Notes under the pieces: model-generated
Database searches by the model: none
What the model was told of the DNA's origin: nothing
What the model saw: only the letters and a program-made list of their open reading frames with translations
Program-made: the position numbers and the translations under genes
Part shown: positions 11,423 through 23,447 of the stretch, in pieces
Position numbering within the stretch: the first letter of the stretch is position 1
How the letters are laid out: the number at the start of each line of letters is the position of its first letter
DNA from: Adiantum capillus-veneris
Taxonomy: Eukaryota; Streptophyta; Polypodiopsida; Polypodiales; Pteridaceae
Reading direction: 5' to 3'
Assembly: GCA_014529385.2 (NCBI GenBank)
Contig: CM043945.1
Coordinates: 91,525,112-91,589,111, forward strand
DNA: 64,000 nucleotides

Positions 11423-12239
11423 GCTACCTTTTCTCTAGCAGTTTGCTCACACACTTGTCAACAGTGGTGGTGGCACAAACCCGTAGCCCCTTTCAAGCTC
11501 GCAGTCTACTGCAAAATCTCGCCATCGCTTTCAGGCCCAGCCCTACTCGTTAGTCATCAGGACGGTGCCGCCGGCTACCCAAGACTGCCTACTGTCATCT
11601 GCACCGACGATTGTTGTTCTGCTCTCCAAAGGCTGCGGCATCAATTGCAAGCGTGCACTAAACTGCTAAAACCGCTACGGAAACTCTCAGCCTGCTGCCA
11701 TCAGCGTCTACCTTTTCCATTGCAGGCTTATCTTAGCGAGCTCGCCTTCAACCACTGACCCGGCTTGACTCGCCAGCCCCGCAAGCTCCTCCTCGAGCTT
11801 GTGCTTCCAAGCCTAAAACTGTAGCTGATTGATTTGCAATTTCAGTGCCTCACCACCTGCAAACTCGTCGCCCTTGAGTGCAATCTGCTCCAGATGACCG
11901 CTTGTCATCACCAGCCAGTACCTCACCATCGGGGTGCCCACCGACTAGCCTGCACGGGTTTTGTCACCTAGTGGAGGTCACGACTCACCCCCGCATGCTC
12001 CTTCTCGACTGTATTCGCTACCAAGCCTGACGCCCAATTGTTATCAATTACAGTTGAAAGCCATTTTTTGGTTCCGCCCCAGCCAAGCCCCATTTCCTAC
12101 GAACTGCCAACACCCAAGGGCCCTATAGGCCATTCACACCAAATCCCTCCAAAGAGCGGATTTCCACCTGTAGCACCTCAATCAAAAGGCTTAGTTTATC
12201 AGGTAGTTAAAGGGAGCTCACACACTAATTTGCTGATAT
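11423..12239. other. Interior between repeat J and element A
   Basis: GC-richer than its surroundings, this segment has no recognisable gene. Open frames are short and lack domains. It is probably part of the old element bounded by the J repeats. Its last four bases (ATAT, 12236-12239) are the target duplicated by element A. Confidence 0.4.
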
Positions 12240-12408
12240 TGTGGAGTAAGTCCACCTGGCAGCACCGGCCAGTGCTGATGTAAGCCTATAAGGCAAGAAA
12301 GTGTATCTTGATGTAGGGGGTACATGCTATATAGGAAAGAACGCGGGCCTGAACGAGGGCAGAGGTTTTGCGTCCAATCTTGAGATCAAACGCACTGTGT
12401 ATTCCACA
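12240..12408 (+). repeat. 5' LTR of element A
   Basis: This 169-bp LTR matches 16616-16784 except for C/T at 12263, C/A at 12371 and C/T at 12393 of this copy. It is followed by TTGGTGGAGGCGG, where a primer site beginning TGG is expected. The priming tRNA is not clear to me. Confidence 0.93.
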
Positions 12409-12467
12409 TTGGTGGAGGCGGCGGGCAGCAGACAGCTATCTGTTGCTCTCCAGCATAGCCCGCCCCT

Positions 12468-13475
12468 GTGCATCTCATTCTTGCCCAGAAAATGAGTCAT
12501 CCTCTCTCTCCACACCAAGCACCCAGCTCTCCTCACTACGAGGATGCATCTATGCATCCTGAGTTCACTACCAGCAACACACAAATGGAGCAAATGCTGC
12601 AGACCATCTCCAACATGATGCTTCACGTTAGCCACACAAATCAGGCATTGCTCAATTACCTGTCCACTGCTGCTCCACATACGCAGAAACCCGATTCCAA
12701 GATTAGGCCCAAGTCTTTTTCGGGGTTTTCGACCGAAGATGTCCTCACATGGTTGGACCACTTCGACAACGTGGCCAGTTATCATCGCTGGTCTGATGAT
12801 CGCAAAGCGATGGAAGCGCGCACTTTTCTCGAAGGCGTGGCCGCGACTTGGTTCATCCAGCAACCGGAGGACGTGAAAAGGGACTGGGGTATGCTCAAAT
12901 CTTTACTAATTCAAAATTTTGCTCACCAGAACATTACCCAGAGTGCTTTACAACAACTGCATGTTTTAAAACAACAACAATTAGAGCCTGTCGCCCAATT
13001 TTCTGTCAAAATGAATCAACTGCTTCTTCGCGCCGACCCTACCATGTCCGAGGAAATGAAACTCTTCTTTCTTTGGCCTCGTCTGCGACATGACATTTCT
13101 CGACGTGTTCGTGATCAGGGCCCTACTTCATTTCATGCGGCTATTCAAATTGCACAACGCATTGAAGGTACATTGCAATCTGACATTTCTACTGTGTTAA
13201 CATCGCAACCTTCTGCTCAAAGATCTGCAGGAGACTCACATCCGACACCCATGGATATTGATATTCAAAATGCTCAAATCAACTCAAGGCCGGTCAACTC
13301 CAGGAGAGCATTACCTGATCGTGATGCTCAAGGACGTCCCAAGTGTTTTTACTGCAACACATATGGCCACATTAGGTGGCATTGTTGTCGGCTCCAAGCA
13401 ACTCAACAACATCAAAATGCACAAATTCAACTGGCTGATGCTGCTGCCCTGGCAGAACTGCGGGAAAACATCTAG
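12468..13475 (+). CDS. gag: Gag polyprotein of element A
   Basis: This 335-codon frame encodes the capsid-nucleocapsid protein that would package element RNA into cytoplasmic virus-like particles. The central part (about residues 60-190) has the Retrotrans_gag pattern, with a FSTEDVLTWLDHFDNVA-type helix and a conserved Trp-Phe (ATWFIQQ). Near the C-terminus is a CCHC zinc knuckle, CFYCNTYGHIRWHC (C-x2-C-x4-H-x4-C). An alternative start is the ATG at 12492, since the first eight residues look like read-in from the leader. The frame ends with TAG at 13473-13475. Pol is in the -1 frame, and the two frames overlap by 37 nt after the pol-frame stop at 13436. Confidence 0.9.
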   Translation: MHLILAQKMSHPLSPHQAPSSPHYEDASMHPEFTTSNTQMEQMLQTISNMMLHVSHTNQALLNYLSTAAPHTQKPDSKIRPKSFSGFSTEDVLTWLDHFDNVASYHRWSDDRKAMEARTFLEGVAATWFIQQPEDVKRDWGMLKSLLIQNFAHQNITQSALQQLHVLKQQQLEPVAQFSVKMNQLLLRADPTMSEEMKLFFLWPRLRHDISRRVRDQGPTSFHAAIQIAQRIEGTLQSDISTVLTSQPSAQRSAGDSHPTPMDIDIQNAQINSRPVNSRRALPDRDAQGRPKCFYCNTYGHIRWHCCRLQATQQHQNAQIQLADAAALAELRENI

Positions 13476-13480
13476 GCGGG

Positions 13481-16400
13481 ATGGTGGTGGAAGAGCATCA
13501 CCCGCATATTCAAGCAGCAGCATCTTCCGGGTGCATGGTGTGTTCATTGCCAGTTCAAATCGAGGACACATCACATGAGGCACTTCTAGATTCTGGGAGT
13601 ACAATCTCTTCTATTAGTCAGGAGCTAGTCCAGCGATTAGGCCTTCTCACCAGCACAGCTCCTCCAATCACTGTGTTGTTTGGAGACAACAATCAAAAGT
13701 ATCATTCCCACTCACAAGTTTTTTGTACATTCACAATAGCCCACAAACAATTCACTCATGCATTTTATGTTTTGCCTAGACAGTTGTTTCCCCTTACATT
13801 AGGTTGTGACTGGTTTGTTAAGACCAAAGCTCAATTACACTTTGATTCTCAGCATTTAATTTTACCAAACACAGTTCCCCTTTCAATGTTTTGCTCACAT
13901 CGAGGGCCAAATTTTGTGCATGCACAGTATGTTGTTGTAGATCAAGATACACGTCTTCGTGACGTCCGCATAATGCTACATCAATTTCCCAAACTGTTTA
14001 GGACACATAATTCCCCAATCAATCTTCCTATCACGCATCGTATCAATACCAGTGATGCTCCCCCAGTACGCATGGCCTCTCGCCGTAGGTCTCCTTTAGA
14101 GAAACAACGCATCAGTCTGGCAGTCCAAGATATGCTCAGAAAGGGAGTAATTAAACCCTCATGTAGTGATTGGGTCTCCGAACCCCATTTGGTTCGGAAG
14201 GAAGATGGCAATTACAGATTTTGTATTGACTTTCGGCCCATCCATGATCTTTACCCCTTACCTAGAATAGATGACCTGTTGGATCAACTGGGAAAATCAC
14301 AATACTTCACATCCCTTGACCTGGCCTCCGGGTATTGGCAAATCCCTTTGCACGCATCTGACACCCACAAAACTGCTTTCCGAACACCTATGGGTTTGTA
14401 CGAATTTACAAGAATGCCGTTTGGTCTATCTGATGCAGGAAGCTCGTTCCAGAGAACAGCCAATAATATCTTTGGCGATGTCATCGAACAGGGCGTGGTC
14501 TTAGTGTATTTAGACGACATTCTCATCCACACACAGAGTTGGGACCAGCACCTAGAAGTATTGCGGGAAGTCTTGAAGAGAATTCAGGACTACAAACTCC
14601 AGTTGCAATTCAAAAAGTGTAAGTGGGGCAGCACCAGGCTTAAATTTCTGGGTTTTATCATCTCCGCAGCAGGCATACAGATGGATCCTTCAAAAATAGT
14701 TGCCATTCAGGATTACCCTCCTCCAACTACAGTTAAAACACTCCAAAGTTTTCTAGGAATGGCTAATTTTGCCCTGCGTTTTGTCCCCAACTTGGCTTCC
14801 ATAACCTATCCTCTTCGACGACTGCTCAAAAAGAATACTAGGTACAATTGGACATCAGCATGTCAGCAAAGTTTTGAAAAGCTCAAGCACGTCATAAAGG
14901 AAGCAGCTCTTTTGGCTCACCCCGATTTCCAAAAGCCATTTAAGCTTCAGACAGATGCGTCAAATCAGGGTTTAGGAGCAGTGCTCCTCCAGCAAGATGA
15001 TCTCTTGCGATGGCAGCCTATTTCATTCATCAGTCGGTCCCTTACACAGGTTGAGGCTAACTACTCGACAACTGAAAAGGAGTTTCTCGCCATAGTTTGG
15101 GCTTTTCACAAGCTACATCCTTACCTTTATGGGACGTAGGTAATGGTCGAAACAGATCACAAGCCTCTCATTCATCTGTTGCAAAAGCACCACCCTCCTG
15201 GGCGATTACTACGCTAGGCTCTTGCTTTGCAGGAGTATCGGTTCTCCATCAGCTATTGCAAAGGCATCCACAATTTCGTGGCTGATGGGCTTTCTAGGGC
15301 TGAACACCAAGCAGCACAATTCACCCCCCCTCCAGCAAATCTACCAGTAGCACTCAATCAGATGACTGCCTTGCAATAGCAAGACCCCGAAATTCAGCAT
15401 ATACTCCAAAAGCTACGGTCAGCACAGTCCACAAACCATCAGCAAAGGTTTATGGTATTCGATCAGGTTTTACACTATGTTTCTGAGGGCCAACAGCCGC
15501 GGATTGTGGTGCCTATTGCATTAAAACCTCTCTATTTACAATTTTATCACGCTCATCCCATGTCAGGGCATCTAGGCTTTCACAAGGTTTTAGAAAAGCT
15601 GCGCCTACACTATTATTGGCCAAAGATGAGGCAGTCAGTCTCCGACTTCCTTCAAAGATGTGAGACATGTCAAAGCACTAAATCTCCCCCTCGGAATACA
15701 GGAAAGCTAGCCCCAATAGTGGTCAGTGAAGCATTTGAGCTGGTGGGCTGGGATCTACTGGGCCCTTTCCCCACATCTGTTACAGGTAATCGTTATATTC
15801 TCCTCATCATAGAATACTTAACTAGGTGGTGTGAGGCAATTGCGCTCCCAGATGCAACTGCATCTACAATCGCTACAACACTCTTACAGAAGCTTATTTT
15901 CAGCCATGGATGTCCTAGACAACTCTTATCTGATCAAGGAACACAATTCAAGAGTGAAGTCCTCGCGATTCTAACAAAAAGTCTGGGAGTAGCTCAACTC
16001 TTTGCTTCCCCATATCACCCTCAGACTAATGGTTTAACAGAGCATTTAAATCGAACACTCAAGCAAGTAATTGCTGCATTTGTAGATCCTTTGCATCAAG
16101 ACTGGGATCAAGTGTTGCCGTTTGCAGTACATGCATACAACACTTCAGTCCAGGCTTCCACACGAGTTAGTCCTTTTCGAGCTTTGTATGGGCGCGATCC
16201 TTGCCTTCCTCCTGATATGGCAACATTACAACTCACACCATCCAAAGCAGATGCGGTTGACTGGCTACATTATCTCCAGCAGCAACAACCTCTTCTCCGT
16301 AGAGCCCTTCTTCACAATTTACACATAGCACAAACCCGTCAGAAAAAAGCTTATGATGAAGGCCGGATCTTGGTGGAATACCCAGTGAATGCTTTAGTAC

Positions 16401-16585
16401 TACTGTACTGCCCCATCCGACGCCCGGGTTTGAGTGAATCTTTGTTACATCGTTGGGTTGGGCCCTACAAAATCCTGCACAGGCTCTGCACCAACACCTA
16501 TAGATTGCAGCGATTGTCTAACAACCGTATCACCACTGCTCACATCACGCGCATGAAGCCTTATCACGCCCCTTCACAGATGTGA
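13481..16585 (+). pseudogene. pol: Pol of element A: protease, reverse transcriptase, RNase H, integrase, with three in-frame TAG codons
   Basis: One frame runs from the ATG at 13481, six bases after the gag stop, to TGA at 16583-16585, interrupted only by TAG at 15137, 15215 and 15377. Domains in order are: aspartic protease (ALLDSGST, catalytic Asp at codon 37); reverse transcriptase with YLDD (Asp codons 345-346); RNase H beginning at LQTDAS (Asp codon 492), with its second half after the first TAG; and integrase (15452-16585). The integrase has an H/C zinc finger and DDE residues at Asp 15752, Asp 15932 and Glu 16040, the last two separated by 35 codons. There is no frameshift in 3.1 kb. 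All motifs are intact, so inactivation is recent or the TAGs are the only lesions. Confidence 0.9.
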
Positions 16586-16615
16586 TGACCCCCTTCTTGT
16601 GTTTTTGGGGGGAGG

Positions 16616-16784
16616 TGTGGAGTAAGTCCACCTGGCAGTACCGGCCAGTGCTGATGTAAGCCTATAAGGCAAGAAAGTGTATCTTGATGTAGGGGGTACA
16701 TGCTATATAGGAAAGAACGCGGGCCTGAACGAGGGCAGAGGTTTTGAGTCCAATCTTGAGATCAAACGTACTGTGTATTCCACA
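16616..16784 (+). repeat. 3' LTR of element A
   Basis: 169 bp, preceded by the polypurine tract GGGGGGAGG and followed by ATATT. It differs from the 5' LTR at three positions. Confidence 0.93.
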
Positions 16785-17549
16785 ATATTTTACAGATCAC
16801 ATCATGCTTTAAGAAGCCTACAAAGCAGTGGACCCTTGAATGTTGTGAAGAGTGACTTCACTGTAACTAGTGAAGAGGTGCTTCACACAAAAAAAAAAGT
16901 TCTCTCGTTTTACGAGCCATGTACGAATCACATGAAGTTCACAATGGAATGTATGGAATATTTGTGCCCAAAAGCACCATGTACACGGGTTCTAGACACT
17001 GCTCGAAGGAGTCCTTCGTGGTAAGACCATCCATCGTCATAAGCACGCGCATCACAAGCATCGTAAATAAAATGCATAATTACTTTGCACCATTAGCCAT
17101 GAAGGCCACACCCTCGACAAGATGGACCAATGAAGATCAAGATCTATATCAACATGAAGATCATGAAGAAGACATCGACACACGACGAAGCTCTCGACAT
17201 GAAGACGAAGACGGTGAAGGGGGCGATATCGACAATCCTTCAAACTAAAACCCATGAATGAAATTTGTATCACCCTAGGTCATTAGAGAACCTATCTTAA
17301 GTCTCTTTTGTGAACCATAGTGATGAATCCAGTAGAGAACCGCTATGATGTATCATGAGGCATTGAACCATGGTTGTTGAATCCGCTGAGAATCGTCACG
17401 ATGTATCTAGTTGGGAACCGTGAAGTGTTAAATCCAGTGAGAACCAACTTGTTGAATCAAGGTAGTTGAATCCTATAAACCTAGGAGTGTTTTATGACAA
17501 AAACAAAACTACTTGTATTTTGCCCCAAGCTTTGGCTTAAGGGGGCGAT
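16785..17549. other. Sequence between element A and repeat J copy 2, with a degenerate tandem repeat
   Basis: No protein domain is recognised. At about 17300-17470 a loose repeat of roughly 35-45 bp recurs (variants of TGAATCCAGTGAGAACCG followed by 'tgatgtat'). The run ends in a polypurine-type tract, GGCTTAAGGGGGCGAT (17534-17549), which points to the 3' end of the retroelement carrying the J repeats. Confidence 0.5.
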
Positions 17550-17703
17550 TGTTAGGGTAAGCCCACGCTTGTGACACCACGCGGGAAAAGCCCCTAGCAC
17601 TTGCATGGCTATTAAGCTGCCACACCTCTTCACAAAGAGCATTCCACCTAGTAGGTTATGTGGCACACTTCCATGGCTTATTCTATTTCTATATCTATAG
17701 CCT
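17550..17703 (+). repeat. LTR-like repeat J, copy 2
   Basis: It starts TGTTAGGGTAAGCCCACGC, close to 11271-11422, and sits directly after a polypurine tract. The LTR may continue to about 17837 (ending CTAACA), but the other copy does not support that part. Confidence 0.6.
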
Positions 17704-17899
17704 TCTTGTACACAATTTCCAACCCACTTTTTTTGAATTGATGCTACTCTATCACTTTGGTACAAGCTCTTGTCTATTGTCTATATCTTAATTAAGTGAC
17801 TATTAGCATAATCATGTGATTATGAATTCTACTAACATACATCCTCCATAGCTATTAACCTTACATCAACATGGTGTTAGAGGAGAGAAGAATAACACA

Positions 17900-18260
17900 T
17901 GCACTAGGTGCGATACCCCCTCTGCAAGAGTGATCATTTTCCTCTTGCACATACTTATTTATAGATTTCTTGAATGTTCAAAGTGAATACAGATTATCCA
18001 CCCGGATGTACAGTGACCATGGTTCACAAAGAGAACTTTAATAATAAAATTTTTCTAAATGTGTTATCCTTTTGTATAGTCCATTGATTGTTTATGCTTT
18101 TGCCATCTATCAGCTATGCAATAAATAAATCATAATCAATTTCCACCACATGCCTCCCCGTTAGAAAGCAATTTTCTGCAATTGCAAAGATAACAATCTA
18201 CAAACCATCCTTGTCACAAACAATGGTTAAGATTGTGTGTGAAAAATATAATGTATCAAA
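17900..18260 (-). mobile_element. Relic of an H-family element (3' LTR, polypurine tract, end of interior)
   Basis: Read on the minus strand this matches element H in order. The interior end resembles 7760-7800 (at 18240-18180) and is followed by a purine tract like that of H (complement of GCCTCCCCGTTAGAAAGC, 18153-18170). Next comes an LTR start TGTGGTGG at 18151, then the pieces 'gatttatttattgcatagctgatagatgg' and 'ttcaagaaatctataaataagtatgtgcaagagg'. It is diverged by many substitutions and small indels, so it is much older than element H. Confidence 0.7.
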
Positions 18261-18329
18261 ATAAAAAATCCCACAAACATATCTCTACAGAACAGCCTAC
18301 AAAAAGTAGTGAAACCTTTTAAAATGGTC

Positions 18330-18720
18330 TATGATACAAAGGCAGTGGTTCCGATGGAGTTTGCAATCCCAAGTCTTAGGTTAGCAATGGAACATGGCAT
18401 TCACTTCAACACAAGTATTAAGCAATACTTAGATGAATTATGGAATCTGGATGAGATTTGACAATGTATCATGATGAAGCAAGAAGCCGTTCAGCAAAAA
18501 AGAAATAATTGCCATGATAGCAAGATCAAAGTTAGGGAGTTTAGACAAGGGGACTTAGTTTGGCTGTACCAGTCTAAGCTAGGACCAAAGAAACCAAACC
18601 TAAAAGTGGCTTGGTCAAAACCTTATGAGGTTAATTGGGTCTTCTCCAATGGCATAGTATGATTGAAGGATCTATCAGGGCTACTACTTGTGAAGGGTCT
18701 ACACTGGCGCTAGGATTAAA
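18330..18720 (+). pseudogene. Ty3/gypsy integrase C-terminal fragment
   Basis: The plus strand encodes the C-terminal part of a gypsy integrase: a segment starting VPMEFAIPSLRLAMEHG, then HDSKIKVREFRQGDLVWLY (frame from about 18471), the conserved GDLVW-type strand that begins the C-terminal beta-barrel, and a following KPYEVNWV-type strand. It is interrupted by stops (before 18471 and at 18660). No catalytic core, reverse transcriptase or gag remains, so this is the 3' stump of a truncated element. Confidence 0.75.
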
Positions 18721-19530
18721 CTATATTATCCTAGGATAGAGGTAGCTCTAGCAACACAAGTTTTGGAGGTTAGTGTAGGATTTGAAGAAGAATCTCTAAA
18801 CTTATTTTGGATTTTCAATATCAACCATTGTAAATTTTGAAAATATTGGGCCAAAGTTCAAAGAAAGAAGGAAAGAAAATGTAGACGGTGGAAACGGTCC
18901 CTAGGCTGGAATTTCAACGGGTAGTTGAACTAGTAGTCACTTAGCTAGTTACTATAATAACTTCATAGTAGACAGTTAGAGACCCATTTCAACACCTTTA
19001 AATAGAGGCCATTACTTCATTTGAAGGGCTATGATTTGGGGATGTCTTGATAGGTCTTGGGAGGACTTGGGGAGTGACACACTATTGTACTATGCTCTTG
19101 TACTCTTTTGCCTATAAGCCCATAACAATCCTTTGACTCATGTTGTACTTTGTTCTAGTTGTCCCCTAATCTAAATAATCTTGCTCTAGTTCTACTTCCA
19201 ATCTATGGAATTTACTACTTTCATTTCCATCTCAGTATCAGTGTCTTTGTCTGATGTGTTGCTTGAAGACTGCCTATTTGAAATGGCTTAACTAACTCTA
19301 GCCCAACTTGGAATAGAAAATTGGATTAGATTTCTAAAGAGACTACCTCATTCTAGGGTCCTTTAGGGAAAGGATAATATGCGAGTTTTTCCCCCCTCCA
19401 CCCTTGTCTCTCACTACTCTCCACCCTTACCACCACCGACCATAGGTGGCACTTTTTTTTATTGCAATCCCTCTTGCTCCTCCACATTTCAACACCAACT
19501 TCTAGCCCGCGTCCTCTCTCAACCTCCAAC
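18721..19530. other. Probable decayed LTR and flank after the gypsy integrase stump
   Basis: A possible promoter (CCTTTAAATAGAGGCC, about 18998-19013) is followed by LTR-like AT-rich sequence up to about 19270. No partner LTR or clear TG/CA ends are found. There is no gene. Confidence 0.35.
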
Positions 19531-19533
19531 CGC

Positions 19534-20720
<1,187 letters not shown>

Positions 20721-20781
20721 ATTTAATGACGTAGGAAACTATTCCAAGAGACCATAAAGATCTATCCGCGACGAATAGAGT

Positions 20782-21203
20782 TGTTAGCTTCTAATCTAAC
20801 AAGAGCTGGAGAAAGAGCATCAAAAGGGATGCCACTCATTTTAAAAGCCAATCAAATGTATTAAACCCCTGTGTATCACTAAAAATCCCGCAAATTCCAA
20901 AGCCGCTGTGCCAATGAGTCTAAAGGGGTTGAGGGCCTCCAAGTTTGTTATCATATGCAATTTCTAACCTTTGTATTGAGCCCATTAAATAGCTAGGAAT
21001 CCATTCTTTGAACCTTGGCTAAGATATAAAAGCAAAGTTTTGTAATTTAAAACCTAAGTTTTTGGATAATGGAAGTAAGCGTTTGCTGTAAACGCTCAAT
21101 GTGAGTCTATTGTTTCTTTGATTCTTTGTCTCTCTTGTACGGTGTTGCATTCCTACTCCAAGATACCAACGCATTCGCAAGTGAAAGCTCTTCCATTTGA
21201 CGT
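20782..21203 (+). repeat. 5' LTR of element G, first part
   Basis: The start TGTTAGCTTC is a proposal based on the TG end and on total length. The end is fixed by the insertion of element C: the ACGT at 21200-21203 is repeated at 45958-45961. Confidence 0.55.
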
Positions 21204-23391
21204 TGTTGGGTGCATTTTTGACACCCTGTTTTTTGTAAATTTGTAGATATGGACATGATGTTTGATGTCAAAAGGGTGTGTGAACTTTATTTTTGTGGGT
21301 TTTTTAGCTTTCTTTAGCAAGCACAGGTACATGCAGGGAAAGTCACTAGTATAGCACTAGCTATCGGGCTATTGTAAGTGCTCGTGAGTGATCTTTTTAA
21401 TTGAAACTTGTATATAACTAAAACTCATATACAAGTGTAGAAAAGTTCAGTCAAACACCAAAGGTTTGCAGGTTTTAGTTCATTGTGTCTCCTTGATAGT
21501 TTTTGATGCAGTTTTTTTGCCCCGCCTTGCCTGCTCTACGTGTAGTCGTGTTGGGACAGTTCTCTGTTTGCATCAATTTTGCATGTAGCGGCATATAGAT
21601 TCAATTTCGGTCATCTTCAGCTTTCTTGCCAGTTATTTTTCAAGCTTTTAACACTAGACTGGTAACAAGACACTTTTATGTCCTTGGACACTTTTGTGTC
21701 CTGTTAAGTGACCATTTTGCTTGGATTATTTGAAGAGTATGAAAGTGAATTTGCAGGTGCTACATATCCACAAATTTTCCTTATGAATTGGAAAAAACTT
21801 GACATTTTGTTTGGAATATTGATCTAACCATTTACCTTACTCTTGCTTAACATTTTTGAACCTAAACTATGTGAAAAAACGGGTCGTGTTTTTGGATTTT
21901 TTCCATTATTTTGCAGCTATACTACTCTAAACTTCATGTTTGTGAGGTTTAGATTTCTAGAAGATAGGCCTTTGTAGTTCTCAATATGTTTTAATACTTA
22001 TAAGAAGAACTAAGTGTTAAAATTGAAGTTATGACCAAATTACAAGAATTGCCTAATCCTTTTTTGGTCAAAATTAGCACTTTTTATTATTTTTTGGGTG
22101 GCTTTCTTGATATCCAAATGCAATTTTGATTGTGTTAGTGTCATGTATAACATAAAGCTAATATTTCTTTAGTTTTGGGGGACCTAATATGCTTTATAGC
22201 ATAGTATATGATGATGGTTGAGTTTTTCGATTACTGAAGAATACGAGACATTTTAGTGTAGCAAGTGTAGCTTTTTCAGTATTGCTAGTTTCTTAGACCA
22301 ATTGTGTGTATTTTGTAGGTAATAACCATACCTACTCATAAACTATAAATTTGGCTAGATATTGAGTAGTTTCTATGGGATTCTAGAGGTCCTAATGCTA
22401 AACCTAGTTTTTTCATGTTTATTGATTTAACACTTCATCATTGTCCCCAAGGTTCCACTTAGCAAGAGACCCATTATTCTTTTGACACGCTCCATGGCCC
22501 CTTTTGGATCCAAAGGCCCAAAGGGAACTAAGAAAACATGTATATAGTATTCGTATTGAGTGTGACTATAGAAACTTTGATAATAGTCCGCAGAGTGGCA
22601 AAAATGCAAATTTTTGTACCTAGTTTTATTGCCCCAAAAAAAAATAGTGAGGAAAAAGTAACCATATGTTTTAACCACCAACCCATCGAAGTTAAGGGGA
22701 ATTTATCTCATGTCCTACAAAAATCCCCACTCTTATTTACATGAAAACAACCGTAAGAAATGGCTGTTTTGTGAAAAATTCCTTGGTTTATCAACTTTGG
22801 AGACTTGTTGTGACCAAGACATGAGAAAGTTTACAATTTTTTTTTTCCCATATGTAGTAGTCTTTGAACTATAGGCTCAAGAAAGGATTTTTCAACTACT
22901 ATGGTTTTGGATTTTTTTTCCAAAACCCTAAAAGGACACTTTTATGTCATATTAGGTTACTAGAGTAGTGTTAAAGTGCCCCAATTGGAGTTGTACTCTT
23001 CAAGTTACGACTACTTCTCTGCAGGGTTATGTCTATGGCAGCTTAGTGGAAAATTGTGTGCAAACAAATTGGGACGGCATGTATCTATGAATTGTGGAAT
23101 TTATGTTGAAGTTGTGGGTTTGTGATGTTCAAATGTGAAAGGGAAGGCTCTTGTATTCATATGCATTGGTCAACGTGTGTTGTAAATCCGTGCTTTAATA
23201 GGGTTTAAATTCTCCTATGTGATATGGTCCTTTGGGTGGGCATATGCTAGTAAAATCCCAAGGGAGCATAGGACTTTTGGTTGGGGTTTACTAAGATTTT
23301 TTTTGATATACTTTTTGCTCCTGAGGTTGAGGTTTGAACTCTCTTGGGCTATAAAGCTATAGAGATGTCCCACTTTTTCTTTTGCCCAATA
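21204..23391 (+). repeat. 5' LTR of element C (2.19 kb)
   Basis: It begins TGTTGG and ends at CCAATA (CCAACA in the 3' copy, so the terminal inverted TGTTGG/CCAACA is damaged here). The 3' LTR lacks about 1.3 kb corresponding to roughly 21650-22975 of this copy. The internal part is AT-rich, without coding signal. Confidence 0.85.
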
Positions 23392-23395
23392 GTTT

Positions 23396-23410
23396 TTTGG
23401 TGCCTGCCAC
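23396..23410 (+). promoter_or_regulatory. Primer-binding site of element C
   Basis: TTGGTGCCTGCCACC lies five bases after the 5' LTR. It is the counterpart of the TGGCGCCCCCACGG site of the related element B, so the same kind of tRNA primer (3' end complementary to TGGCGCC) is likely. Confidence 0.65.
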
Positions 23411-23447
23411 CAAAGAATCGCTTCAAGCTACCTTCAATTTATAGGTT

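Larger units (their letters stand above)
12240..16784 (+). mobile_element. Element A: compact Ty3/gypsy LTR retrotransposon
   Basis: Two 169-bp LTRs (12240-12408 and 16616-16784) start TGTGGAGTAAG and end TGTATTCCACA, flanked by an ATAT target duplication (12236-12239 and 16785-16788; ATATT if the terminal T is counted as target). They differ at three positions of 169. Between them lie a gag ORF, then a pol region in the order protease, reverse transcriptase, RNase H, integrase, which defines Ty3/gypsy. A purine tract (TTTTGGGGGGAGG) ends at 16615, next to the 3' LTR. The LTRs are very short for a gypsy element. No chromodomain is visible at the integrase end. Pol has three in-frame TAG codons, so this copy is probably dead or nearly so. 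Confidence 0.95.

Noticed and set aside
13462-13469. Slippery heptamer for -1 frameshifting in element A
   Set aside because: GGGAAAA is present but not in the reading phase required for tandem slippage.
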